The notes beneath the pieces are model-generated. The model had not been told where the DNA came from, searched no databases, and worked only from the letters and a program-made list of their open reading frames with translations. A program made the translations under genes and the position numbers. A DNA stretch of 33,200 nt, from assembly GCA_018713215.1 (NCBI GenBank), contig DVFO01000004.1, positions 1-33,200 of the forward strand, in the 5' to 3' direction. This document shows positions 24,962 through 31,984 of this stretch, one piece after another (the first letter of the stretch is position 1; each line of letters begins with the position of its first letter). The stretch is from Enterenecus faecium (lineage in GTDB: Bacteria; Bacillota; Clostridia; Oscillospirales; Oscillospiraceae).

Positions 24962-24989
24962 AGTATAGCACGTATACGAAAAATGTCAA
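24962..24989 (-). promoter_or_regulatory. Promoter of tRNA-Gln
   Basis: Minus-strand consensus TTGACA (24984-24989) and TATACT (24962-24967) with 16-bp spacing and an extended TGC before the -10. Confidence 0.85.
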
Positions 24990-25010
24990 CCCCCTTTTTT
25001 CGATTTTTTG

Positions 25011-25045
25011 AAAAAAATTTTGTGCCCCCCAAATTGGGGGGCACA
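25011..25045 (-). terminator. Terminator of the SleB-type hydrolase gene
   Basis: TGTGCCCCCC/GGGGGGCACA (25021-25030 / 25036-25045), a perfect 10-bp stem, followed on the minus strand by AAATTTTTTT (25011-25020). Confidence 0.9.
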
Positions 25046-25054
25046 GGACACTCG

Positions 25055-26002
25055 TTAGGCATAGAAGGAGTGGCCGCCAATGGTGGCCACATAGGCACGG
25101 TTCCGGGAGGCGTAGCAGTCCAGGCCTGCCCGGTTGAAGAACAGAGCGTTATCCAGCACCACCGCTCCGTCCAGCACCAGCTTGGCAGCCACCACGCTCT
25201 CCCAGTTGGGATCGCGGTGGATGGAGCCGCTGGAGGCAGGGCTAAACTGATTCTTCTGGAAAATCACGCCCTCCACCGTGTTGGGGAACTTGTAGCTGGC
25301 CACTCGGTTCATCACCACGTTGCCCACTGCGATCTTCCCCGCCATAGGTTGATTGCCGCTCTCCGAATAGATGATGTGGGAGAGCCAATAGAGATCATTG
25401 CTGTTGTAATAGGCACTGCCAGGGGTGATATAGCCCTGGCCCTCCTGGGTGTACAGGCGGATGTACCCGGTGGCATCGTCCCGAACCAACTTCAGGTTCA
25501 GAATCTCAGCCATGGTATCCACGGGAATCGCCAGATCCCCGTTCAGGTTCACCACACCCTGGTCCAGATAGAGATAGCGGTCGTTGGCCACCACGTAACA
25601 GGCGCCATCGTACACCGACATCTGCAGAGTCTCCTGGGTCGCCGGGTCGGTGGCGGACACGGACACACCGCCGTCCACCTGCTCCACCACAGCCTGGGGC
25701 TGGGCGGCGGCCAGGAAAGATTTCACGGTTACGTAACACTCTCCCCCGATCATCTCACGCCCCACGTTCAACAGTGCGACGGAGTCAAGATACAGGCCAA
25801 TGCCCTGGGGGTGCTGGATGTTCTCTGCGGCCTGCCGGGCAACCATCGCCTCGGCAGAAACCACGGCCATCAGTTCATCTGCACTGCCCAGCTGCTCGAC
25901 GACAGCGGGCTCAGAAACCTGAGGCTGAACTGCTTTACTGGGCTGGATCAATGTGCATGCCATGAGTGTCGCCAGCATTGCGCTGGTCACCTTCACATTC
26001 AT
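25055..26002 (-). CDS. Secreted SleB-type cell wall hydrolase with copper-amine-oxidase-like stalk
   Basis: A 315-residue exported protein: signal peptide 1-24, a variable linker, then a module like the copper amine oxidase N-terminal domain (two copies of the YVTVKSFLAA / LAIPVDTMAEIL pattern, about 70-190), then a C-terminal Hydrolase_2/SleB domain (about 205-315) with the catalytic Glu in HIIYSESGNQ and the family segment GNVVMNRV...FQKNQFSP. SleB-family enzymes are lytic transglycosylases; in spore formers they degrade cortex, while similar proteins act on vegetative walls. AAGGAG precedes the ATG at 26002. It forms a single-gene unit with its own promoter and terminator. Confidence 0.87.
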   Translation of the reverse strand: MNVKVTSAMLATLMACTLIQPSKAVQPQVSEPAVVEQLGSADELMAVVSAEAMVARQAAENIQHPQGIGLYLDSVALLNVGREMIGGECYVTVKSFLAAAQPQAVVEQVDGGVSVSATDPATQETLQMSVYDGACYVVANDRYLYLDQGVVNLNGDLAIPVDTMAEILNLKLVRDDATGYIRLYTQEGQGYITPGSAYYNSNDLYWLSHIIYSESGNQPMAGKIAVGNVVMNRVASYKFPNTVEGVIFQKNQFSPASSGSIHRDPNWESVVAAKLVLDGAVVLDNALFFNRAGLDCYASRNRAYVATIGGHSFYA

Positions 26003-26044
26003 TCAATCGCTCCTTGTTTCAATTTGTTGTCAAATTGTAACCGT

Positions 26045-26073
26045 ATTGTAACCCATTTTAAACCGCTTTGCAA
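26045..26073 (-). promoter_or_regulatory. Promoter of the SleB-type gene
   Basis: Minus-strand TTGCAA (26068-26073), 17-bp spacer, TACAAT (26045-26050), giving a leader of about 37 nt. A second TTACAAT follows within 10 nt. Confidence 0.7.
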
Positions 26074-26249
26074 CCCTTTTGCTCCGTCATTTTGACTAAA
26101 CATCTCGCCCCTTTCAGGCAGCATACACACAGGTCATCTAAATTTTGACCATATTTTCCCGTTTTTGTGCGTTTTGCACACAAAAATATAGAGAATGATT
26201 TTCCGGGTCAGGACCCGCTCCAGGCTGGTCTCGAGCCACAAAAAGAAAC

Positions 26250-26282
26250 GGTGGAAGCAGCCAAGAAAAGACTGCTTCCACC
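26250..26282 (-). terminator. Hairpin of terminator type downstream of tRNA-Ser
   Basis: Arms 26250-26260 and 26272-26282 pair perfectly over 11 bp with an 11-nt loop; the minus strand then reads GTTTCTTTTT. The gene it would serve is not evident, because tRNA-Ser already has its own terminator 60 nt upstream. The surrounding stretch 26100-26340 contains no gene I can support. Confidence 0.55.
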
Positions 26283-26333
26283 AGGGGCATCGTTCCGTTC
26301 CATCCCAGTGACCTTTGAGGTAGTCCGTGTCGA

Positions 26334-26372
26334 AAAAAAGGAAAACCCCGAACGTAAAACGTTCGGGGTTTT
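26334..26372 (-). terminator. Terminator of tRNA-Ser
   Basis: A 14-bp perfect stem (26342-26355 / 26359-26372) with a 3-nt loop, followed on the minus strand by CC and seven T. It starts at the encoded CCA end. Confidence 0.92.
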
Positions 26373-26463
26373 GGCGGAGTGGGAGGGATTCGAACCCTCG
26401 GACGGTTTTTGGCCGTCACACGATTTCCAATCGTGCTCGTTATGACCTCTTCGATACCACTCC
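26372..26463 (-). tRNA. tRNA-Ser (anticodon GGA)
   Basis: A 92-nt class II tRNA with encoded CCA. The acceptor pairs GGAGTGG with CCACTCC, the anticodon loop TTGGAAA gives GGA in a CACGA/TCGTG stem, the long variable arm is GACGG/CCGTC, and the T arm is GAGGG-TTCGAAT-CCCTC. Confidence 0.97.
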
Positions 26464-26492
26464 GTGTGGCCTCTGTCGGGTCAACGAAGGTC

Positions 26493-26520
26493 ATTATACC
26501 AGATTCTCCGCCAATGTCAA
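26493..26520 (-). promoter_or_regulatory. Promoter of tRNA-Ser
   Basis: Minus-strand TTGACA (26515-26520) and TATAAT (26493-26498), both perfect, with 16-bp spacing, just after the end of the symporter gene. Confidence 0.9.
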
Positions 26521-26540
26521 CATCTTTTTTCAAATTCTTT

Positions 26541-27905
26541 TTATTTTTTCTTCAACCACTCTTTTAGGGTGCGCAGCACCACTGGAGACAGCAGCAACAG
26601 GGTGGCCAGATTGGGGATGGCCAACAGGCCGTTACACAGGTCCACCAGCTCCCACACCGCCGCCAAGTCTCCCACAGCCCCCGCCACCACGCACAGGGGA
26701 AACACCACATGGTACACCCCCAACACCAGGGGCGACTTGGTAAGGGTCTCCACCCCTCGACGCCCATAGTATCCCGCCCCCACCAGAGAGGTAAAGGCAA
26801 AAAGGGTCAGGCTCACCGTCACCATCCACTCCCCTGCCTTCCCCCACAAGGAGGCAAAAGCGGAGGCGGCCAGGTTGCTGCCCAGCATTTCCCGGGGAAT
26901 CTCCCCGGCCGCAATCATCTCCTGGGCCGCCACGGGGTCGTAGACCCCAGAGGTGAGAATCACCAGCGCCGTGACCGTGCAGATGACCAGGGTGGCAAAG
27001 AACACCTCAAAGATACCCCACATGCCCTGTTTCCCCGGGTGGTCCACCTGGGCACAGGCATGGGCCATGGCAGACATGCCCACCCCCGCCTCGTTGCTGA
27101 ACACGCCCCGGGCCAATCCGTAGCGCAGGGCAAGGCCCATGGAGTAGCCCCCCACCACCGCCTTGGGAGCAAAGGCATAGGTGACAATCTGCTCCATCAC
27201 CTGGGGGAGCTTCTGGGCATTGACGGCAATTACCCCTACCCCGCCGCCGATGAAGATCACCGCCATTACCGGCACCAACAGCTGGCTGAGCCGGGACACC
27301 CGACGGATGCCCCCCATGAGCACCACAGACACCACCACTGCCAGCACCACTCCTACTACTTTCGGGGAAAGCCCCACAGACCGCTCCAGAGCCGTGGCGA
27401 TGGAATTGGCCTGGGCCAGGTTGCCCCCCACCAGAGTCTCCGCCACGCACAGTAGCGCATACACACAGCCCAGCCACCGCAATTTCAGCCCCAACTGGAT
27501 GTAGGTCATGGGCCCGCCCCGCCACTGGCCCTTCTCGTCCTTCTCCCGGTATTGAATGGCCAGGATTTTCTCTGCGCATCCGGTCATCATCCCCAGCAGG
27601 GCGGACATCCACATCCAGAACACCGTCCCCGGACCGCCAAAGAAGATGGCCGCTGCCACCCCCGCCACCGAGCCAGTGCCGATGGTGGCCGCCAAGGCCG
27701 TGGACAGCGCTTGCAGCTGGGTGACGCCCCCCTGCTCCGCCTTTTGCCGTTGAAACAGTGCCCCCACCGTGTGCTTCCACCACACCGGCAGACCGAAGAT
27801 CTGGAAGAATCCCGTGCGCAGGGAGTAGTACAGCCCCACCGCCAGAAAGCCCACCAACAGCGGGCCACCCCAGAGCACACCGCTGATTTGGGATAAAAAA
27901 GCCAT
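26541..27905 (-). CDS. AGCS-family sodium/alanine (or glycine) symporter
   Basis: A 454-residue membrane protein with about eleven hydrophobic segments that imports small neutral amino acids with Na+. Family features: TQLQALSTALAATIGTGSVAGVAAAIFFGGPGTVFWMW context (positions about 65-105), the EKILAIQYR segment, GGPMTYIQLGL and the SNEAGVGMSAMAHA segment. Start chosen at ATG 27905 with GGAGGTG 7 nt upstream. The start codon lies in a 16-bp hairpin (27902-27944). It follows folT by 60 nt in the same direction, so it may share the folC transcript, although its substrate is unrelated to folate. Confidence 0.93.
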   Translation of the reverse strand: MAFLSQISGVLWGGPLLVGFLAVGLYYSLRTGFFQIFGLPVWWKHTVGALFQRQKAEQGGVTQLQALSTALAATIGTGSVAGVAAAIFFGGPGTVFWMWMSALLGMMTGCAEKILAIQYREKDEKGQWRGGPMTYIQLGLKLRWLGCVYALLCVAETLVGGNLAQANSIATALERSVGLSPKVVGVVLAVVVSVVLMGGIRRVSRLSQLLVPVMAVIFIGGGVGVIAVNAQKLPQVMEQIVTYAFAPKAVVGGYSMGLALRYGLARGVFSNEAGVGMSAMAHACAQVDHPGKQGMWGIFEVFFATLVICTVTALVILTSGVYDPVAAQEMIAAGEIPREMLGSNLAASAFASLWGKAGEWMVTVSLTLFAFTSLVGAGYYGRRGVETLTKSPLVLGVYHVVFPLCVVAGAVGDLAAVWELVDLCNGLLAIPNLATLLLLSPVVLRTLKEWLKKK

Positions 27906-27944
27906 GTCCACACACCTCCTATCCAAGAAGGTATGCGGACATGG
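27902..27944 (-). promoter_or_regulatory. Hairpin burying the symporter start codon
   Basis: A 16-bp stem (27902-27917 / 27929-27944) with two G-U pairs and an 11-nt loop. On the minus-strand RNA the 3' arm contains the second half of the GGAGGTG ribosome binding site and the whole AUG. No T-run follows, so it is not a terminator. It should repress initiation unless opened by ligand, temperature, a protein or ribosomes. Confidence 0.7.
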
Positions 27945-27965
27945 TATCCATTATGAAATGAGAGG

Positions 27966-28490
27966 TTACGCCACGCCCCGTCTGTGGGACAGGTCGGCGT
28001 ACCGCTCCACCGGGCGCTGCATGAGCCGGATGATGATAAACTGCACCGGAGCCATCACCGCAGCCTGCACCACACGGGCGCCCGCCACAGCCCAGTAGGG
28101 ATTATCCGTGAGCATGTGTCCCCACAGGGCCGCCAGGAAGATTCCAATGACCACGCGGTTGAACACCAGTGCCAGGGCCAGCTGCCACCACTTTCTCCGT
28201 CCCTCTTTCAAGGCCATGCCCAGAGCCACCCCGTGGAGGGCATTGTTTAAGGTGTAGCCGGGGAAATAGGGCCCGATGGGAAAGAGGATGGCGCCCAGCA
28301 GGTCGGCCAAGGCTCCCATGATGCCGCCCCAGACCGGGCCAAACAGGGCGCCGCAAACCGCCAGGGGCACAAAGGCAAAGCTAAACTTGGTGATAGGTGT
28401 GGCGATGGAGAAGAACCGGGACAGCACCACCTCCATGGCCAGCAAAACGGCCACTTGGGCCAAGATCAGAACCGAAAACTTTTTATTCAT
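27966..28490 (-). CDS. folT: ECF transporter S component, folate (FolT)
   Basis: A 174-residue protein with about six membrane segments, the substrate-binding subunit of an energy-coupling-factor transporter. The N-terminal helix with small residues, SIATPITKFSFAFVPLAVCGALFGPVWGGIMGALADLLG and GPYFPGYTLNNALHGVALG regions fit FolT. Folate specificity is supported by overlap with folC (4-nt ATGA at 28487-28490) and the THF riboswitch upstream. AGGGAG lies upstream of the ATG at 28490; the longer open frame beyond it overlaps folC and is a shadow. The shared EcfA/EcfA'/EcfT module is not in the window. Confidence 0.9.
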   Translation of the reverse strand: MNKKFSVLILAQVAVLLAMEVVLSRFFSIATPITKFSFAFVPLAVCGALFGPVWGGIMGALADLLGAILFPIGPYFPGYTLNNALHGVALGMALKEGRRKWWQLALALVFNRVVIGIFLAALWGHMLTDNPYWAVAGARVVQAAVMAPVQFIIIRLMQRPVERYADLSHRRGVA

Positions 28491-29785
28491 GACAAATCTC
28501 CCTTTTTCGACAATACACAGGTGCGAATCTCTCCCACAGAGTACAGAGAGCCCAGGGCGCACACCACCCCGTCCGCGACCGCCAGTTCCATGGCTCGCTC
28601 CACCCCCTGGGAGATGGAGGCGGCAGCATAGGCGGGGGTACCATAGGCAGACAGCTCTCGGGCCAGGATCTCCGCGTCCAGGGCCCGGGGACTGGGGGGC
28701 GTGATGGTGACAAAGGCCTGGGCCAGCGTGGCCACCGCCCCACACAAGCCCGCCCGGTCCTTGTCCTCCAGCACTCCCATGAGGAGCACTGGGGCTTTTC
28801 CCGGGAAATAGCGCTTGAGGTTGTCCGCCACCGTGGCGGCGCACTGGGGGTTGTGGCCCCCGTCCACCACAAACCAGGGGTTACGGGACAGGACTTCAAA
28901 TCGGCCGGGCCAGCGCACCCGCTCCAGCCCCTGGGCCAGAGCCTGGGGCGAGACGGGATACTTGGCGGAAATGGCCTCTAGAGTTGCGAGCACCACAGCG
29001 CCGTTGTGGCGCTGGTTGTCCCCCAGCAGAGGAACAAAGAGGGACTGCCCCTTCCAGCTCCACCACTGCCCCTCCGGGCTCTCCCGGTCCAGGACCACGT
29101 CCTGGGCGCGGGCAATGGTGAGGGAGGCCCCATGGGCCTGACAGACCTCACGCACCACTTGGGTGACGCTCTCCTTTTGCTCATAGAGGACGACGGGACA
29201 GCGGTCCTTAATGACCGCCGCCTTCTCGGCGGCAATGGCCTCCACGGTATTGCCCAGCTGAGCGGTGTGGTCCAGGCCGATGTTGGTGATGACCACCGCC
29301 TGGGGGGCGGGGATGGCGTTGGTGGAGTCCAGGCGGCCGCCCATTCCGGCCTCCAGCACCACGATGTCACAGCCCCGACGGCGGAAGAACTCCAGGGCCA
29401 CACAGGTCACCAGCTCAAACTCGGTGGGGTGCTCCTCCATCTGGTCGGCCAGCCCTCCCACCCAGGACGTGATGGCGGCCAGCTCTTCTCCCGTGATCTC
29501 CTCCCCGTTCACCGTCATCCGCTCTTCAAAGTGGTGGATGTAGGGGGAGGTGTACAGACCCGTGGTGTAGCCAGCGGCGGTGAGCACCGAGGCCAGCATG
29601 GCCGCCGTGGAGCCCTTGCCGTTGGTGCCCACAATGTGAACGAACTGGAGCTGCTGCTCCGGGTTGCCCATGGCAGCCAGCAGCTGCCGGGTGCGAGAAA
29701 GGCCGGGGCGGCTGCCCAGCCAGGAAAAGGAGTGGATATACTCCACTGCCTGTGCCCCTGTGGTCAGGGGCGGGTGTTTGTCCAT
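28487..29785 (-). CDS. folC: Folylpolyglutamate synthase / dihydrofolate synthase
   Basis: A 432-residue Mur-ligase-like enzyme adding glutamates to folates, which traps them in the cell. P-loop GTNGKGST (residues 53-60), the YTSPYIHHFEERM segment, LEAGMGGRLDSTN, and the C-terminal VVDGGHNPQC. AAAGGAGG is 7 nt upstream of ATG 29785 and is paired in an upstream stem (29793-29801 / 29832-29840). It is translationally coupled to folT. Regulation by the THF riboswitch at 29860-29996 fits its product. Confidence 0.95.
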   Translation of the reverse strand: MDKHPPLTTGAQAVEYIHSFSWLGSRPGLSRTRQLLAAMGNPEQQLQFVHIVGTNGKGSTAAMLASVLTAAGYTTGLYTSPYIHHFEERMTVNGEEITGEELAAITSWVGGLADQMEEHPTEFELVTCVALEFFRRRGCDIVVLEAGMGGRLDSTNAIPAPQAVVITNIGLDHTAQLGNTVEAIAAEKAAVIKDRCPVVLYEQKESVTQVVREVCQAHGASLTIARAQDVVLDRESPEGQWWSWKGQSLFVPLLGDNQRHNGAVVLATLEAISAKYPVSPQALAQGLERVRWPGRFEVLSRNPWFVVDGGHNPQCAATVADNLKRYFPGKAPVLLMGVLEDKDRAGLCGAVATLAQAFVTITPPSPRALDAEILARELSAYGTPAYAAASISQGVERAMELAVADGVVCALGSLYSVGEIRTCVLSKKGDLS

Positions 29786-29792
29786 AAAAATA

Positions 29793-29840
29793 CCTCCTTT
29801 GCACGGGCAGCCCGGAAACGGGAACGCCGCACAAAGGAGG
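29793..29840 (-). promoter_or_regulatory. Ribosome-binding-site sequestering stem of folC
   Basis: CCTCCTTTG (minus strand, 29840-29832) pairs perfectly with CAAAGGAGG (29801-29793), which is the folC ribosome binding site. This looks like the expression platform of the riboswitch just upstream. A further hairpin, CCGCT/AGCGG, at about 29849-29866 overlaps the 3' strand of riboswitch P1 and could be the competing structure. Confidence 0.7.
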
Positions 29841-29859
29841 GACAATGGCTCCGCTATGC

Positions 29860-29996
29860 GGCAGCGGGATGCGGTGGGCACACTGCAAGCCTGGGGGGAT
29901 CTCCCCTCGTGCTATTCGTCCGGCGGACAACTCCCCGTCCCGCCGGCACTGTCTCCCCCATCAGGGGAAGCACAACACGTGCGCACCTACTCTGCC
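29860..29996 (-). ncRNA. Tetrahydrofolate (THF) riboswitch
   Basis: On the minus strand the element opens GGCAG-AGTAGGTG and closes with CCACC-GCATCCC-GCTGCC, matching the P1/J1-2/J2-1 layout of the class I THF riboswitch: P1 is GGCAG/CTGCC and P2 pairs GGTG with CACC. A 9-10 bp stem (GCCGGCGGAC-like, plus 29922-29949 region) has a loop with GGGGAG, whose GGGA can pair with TCCC of J2-1 as the known pseudoknot, followed by ACGAA. It differs from the compact examples I know by two extra small hairpins, making it 137 nt. Position upstream of folC-folT is the classic context. Confidence 0.82.
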
Positions 29997-30008
29997 TGTT
30001 TGACTGTC

Positions 30009-30037
30009 AGTGTACTCCTATCCTGACGAAATTGCAA
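30009..30037 (-). promoter_or_regulatory. Promoter of the riboswitch-folC-folT unit
   Basis: Minus-strand TTGCAA (30032-30037), 17-bp spacer, TACACT (30009-30014). The predicted start near 30002 is about 6 nt before riboswitch P1, as expected for a leader-borne riboswitch. Confidence 0.75.
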
Positions 30038-30045
30038 GACAAATT

Positions 30046-30075
30046 TTCACCCCCGGCCATGAGGCCGGGGGTGAA
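30046..30075 (-). terminator. Terminator of glmS
   Basis: A 13-bp perfect stem (30046-30058 / 30063-30075) with a 4-nt loop, 8 nt beyond the glmS stop. The following minus-strand T content (AATTTG) is modest. Confidence 0.8.
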
Positions 30076-30083
30076 GTGCACAA

Positions 30084-31913
30084 TTATTCCACGGTAACCG
30101 ACTTGGCCAGATTTCTGGGTTTGTCGATGTCACAGCCCCGGTGCAGGGCCACATAGTAGGCAAACAGCTGGAGGGGCACCACACCCAGGGAGGGCAGCAG
30201 CATGGGGTGGGTGTCGGGGATGAGCATCATGCCGTTGGCCACCTCCTCCATCCGGGCGGCGTGGCTGGCGGTGGTGAGGGCCAGCACATCCGCTCCACGG
30301 CTCTTCACCTCCACCACATTGCTCAACGCCTTGTCAAATAGGGCGCCATAGGTGCCCACAGCCACCACCAGGGTGCCGTCCTCAATGAGGGAGATGGTAC
30401 CATGCTTCAGCTCTCCGGAGGCGTAGGCCTCGGAGTGGATATAGGAAATTTCCTTGAGCTTCAGCGACCCCTCCAGGCCCAGGGCATAGTCCACATTGCG
30501 CCCCATGAAGAAGATGGACTCGTGGTTGAAGTACTGGGAGGCCAGATACTGAATCTGGCTTTTCTGGGCCAGCACCTCCTCCATCTGGGCGGGGAGCAGG
30601 AGCATCTGGCCCAAAATGTCCCGGTACTCCTCCGTCTCAATGGTGCCCAGTCGCCGGGCAAAGTACAGCCCCAACAGGTTGAGCACCGCCAGCTGGGTAC
30701 TATACGCCTTGGTGGTGGCCACGGCGATCTCCGGCCCGGCCCAGGTGTACAGCACCACATCAGACTCCCGGGCGATGGAGGAGCCCACCACATTGACGAT
30801 GGCCAGCACCTTGGCCCCCAGACGTTTGGCCTCCCGCAGAGCGGCCATGGTGTCCAGGGTCTCGCCGGACTGGCTGATGACCACCACCAGGGTGTGCTCA
30901 TCCACAATGGGCTCCATGTATCGGAACTCGGAGGCCAGGGCCACCTCCACGGGCTTGCGCAGCAGCCGCTCCAGGTGGTACTTGCCCACCATGCCCACAT
31001 GGTAGGAGGATCCGCAGGCCACAATGTACAGCTTTTGGAGGTCTCGAATCTCCTCATCGGTGAGGGCGAAGTCCTCCAGGTACACCTCTCCGTCCTGAAT
31101 GCGGGGGAAGATGGTGCGGCGCAGGGCCTCGGGCTGCTCCATGATCTCCTTGGCCATGAAGTGCTCGTAGCCGCCCTTTTCGGCGGCGTCCACCTCCCAG
31201 TCTACCCGGGCGACCTCCTTGGTGATGGGCTGGAGCAGGCTGTTGTAGCACTGGATGCCCTGGGCGGTGAGCACCGCCACCTCCCCGTCCTCCATATAGA
31301 TGACGTCCCGGGTGTGGCGCAAAATGGCGGTGACGTCAGAGGCCAGGAAGTTAGACTCCTCCCCCAGCCCCAAAATCAGGGGGCTATCCTTGCGCACCGC
31401 AATGAGCTGGTCCGGCTGGTCGCAGCACAGGATGCCCAGGGCGTAGGCGCCCTCAATGCGGTGGAGCACTCGGCCCACCGCCGCCAGCAAGTCTCCCTCA
31501 TAGAAGTACTCCACCAGCTGGGCCACCACCTCACTGTCCGTCTCCGAGACGAAGGGAACCCCCTTAGACTGGAGGAAGCTTTTGAGCTGGGCATAGTTTT
31601 CGATGATGCCGTTGTGCACCACCGCAATCTTGCCGCTGTGGCTGACATGGGGATGGGAGTTGGTGTCCGAGGGGGCCCCGTGGGTGGCCCAACGGGTATG
31701 GCCGATGCCGATGGTGCCCTGAATGGCACGCCCGCCCTGAATCATATCCGAGAGCACCTGCAAGCGTCCCTTGGACTTGGCCACCCGCACCTGTCCGTCA
31801 TGGTATACCGCCACTCCGGCGGAGTCATACCCTCGGTATTCCAGGCGGGACAGGCCGTCCAACAAAATGGGCGCCGCCTGCTCCCTCCCCACATATCCTA
31901 CAATTCCACACAT
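30084..31913 (-). CDS. glmS: Glutamine--fructose-6-phosphate aminotransferase (isomerizing)
   Basis: A 609-residue enzyme making glucosamine-6-phosphate, the entry step to UDP-GlcNAc and peptidoglycan. The catalytic Cys2 follows the initiator Met in MCGIVGYVG. The N-terminal glutaminase domain (1 to about 220) has GIGHTRWATHG and the FVSETDSEV segment; two SIS sugar-phosphate domains follow (about 285-420 with ISQSGETLDT, and 455-600), and the C terminus is DKPRNLAKSVTVE. AGGAGG precedes the ATG. The interval to hprK is only 71 nt and holds a terminator-like hairpin, so it is too short for a glmS ribozyme. Confidence 0.97.
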   Translation of the reverse strand: MCGIVGYVGREQAAPILLDGLSRLEYRGYDSAGVAVYHDGQVRVAKSKGRLQVLSDMIQGGRAIQGTIGIGHTRWATHGAPSDTNSHPHVSHSGKIAVVHNGIIENYAQLKSFLQSKGVPFVSETDSEVVAQLVEYFYEGDLLAAVGRVLHRIEGAYALGILCCDQPDQLIAVRKDSPLILGLGEESNFLASDVTAILRHTRDVIYMEDGEVAVLTAQGIQCYNSLLQPITKEVARVDWEVDAAEKGGYEHFMAKEIMEQPEALRRTIFPRIQDGEVYLEDFALTDEEIRDLQKLYIVACGSSYHVGMVGKYHLERLLRKPVEVALASEFRYMEPIVDEHTLVVVISQSGETLDTMAALREAKRLGAKVLAIVNVVGSSIARESDVVLYTWAGPEIAVATTKAYSTQLAVLNLLGLYFARRLGTIETEEYRDILGQMLLLPAQMEEVLAQKSQIQYLASQYFNHESIFFMGRNVDYALGLEGSLKLKEISYIHSEAYASGELKHGTISLIEDGTLVVAVGTYGALFDKALSNVVEVKSRGADVLALTTASHAARMEEVANGMMLIPDTHPMLLPSLGVVPLQLFAYYVALHRGCDIDKPRNLAKSVTVE

Positions 31914-31947
31914 ATCGCTTCCTCCTTATATAAATTCCTGAAAAGCA

Positions 31948-31975
31948 GACACAACGCCCGGAAAGGCGTTGTGTC
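31948..31975 (-). terminator. Hairpin between hprK and glmS
   Basis: An 11-bp perfect stem (31948-31958 / 31965-31975), followed on the minus strand by TGCTTTTC. It may be a partial terminator, because no separate glmS promoter with room for a leader is visible downstream of it. Confidence 0.65.
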
Positions 31976-31984
31976 CAGGTGTCC

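Noticed and set aside
26138..26533. A 131-residue minus-strand open frame
   Set aside because: It runs through the tRNA-Ser gene and its terminator, so it is not coding.
27906..27965. Glycine riboswitch in front of the AGCS symporter
   Set aside because: The gap is only 60 nt and is filled by a single long hairpin, far too short for a glycine aptamer.
27966..28844. A 292-residue protein with FolT as its C-terminal part
   Set aside because: The first 118 residues are an out-of-frame reading of folC. The ATG at 28490, with a ribosome binding site and a 4-nt overlap, gives a normal FolT.
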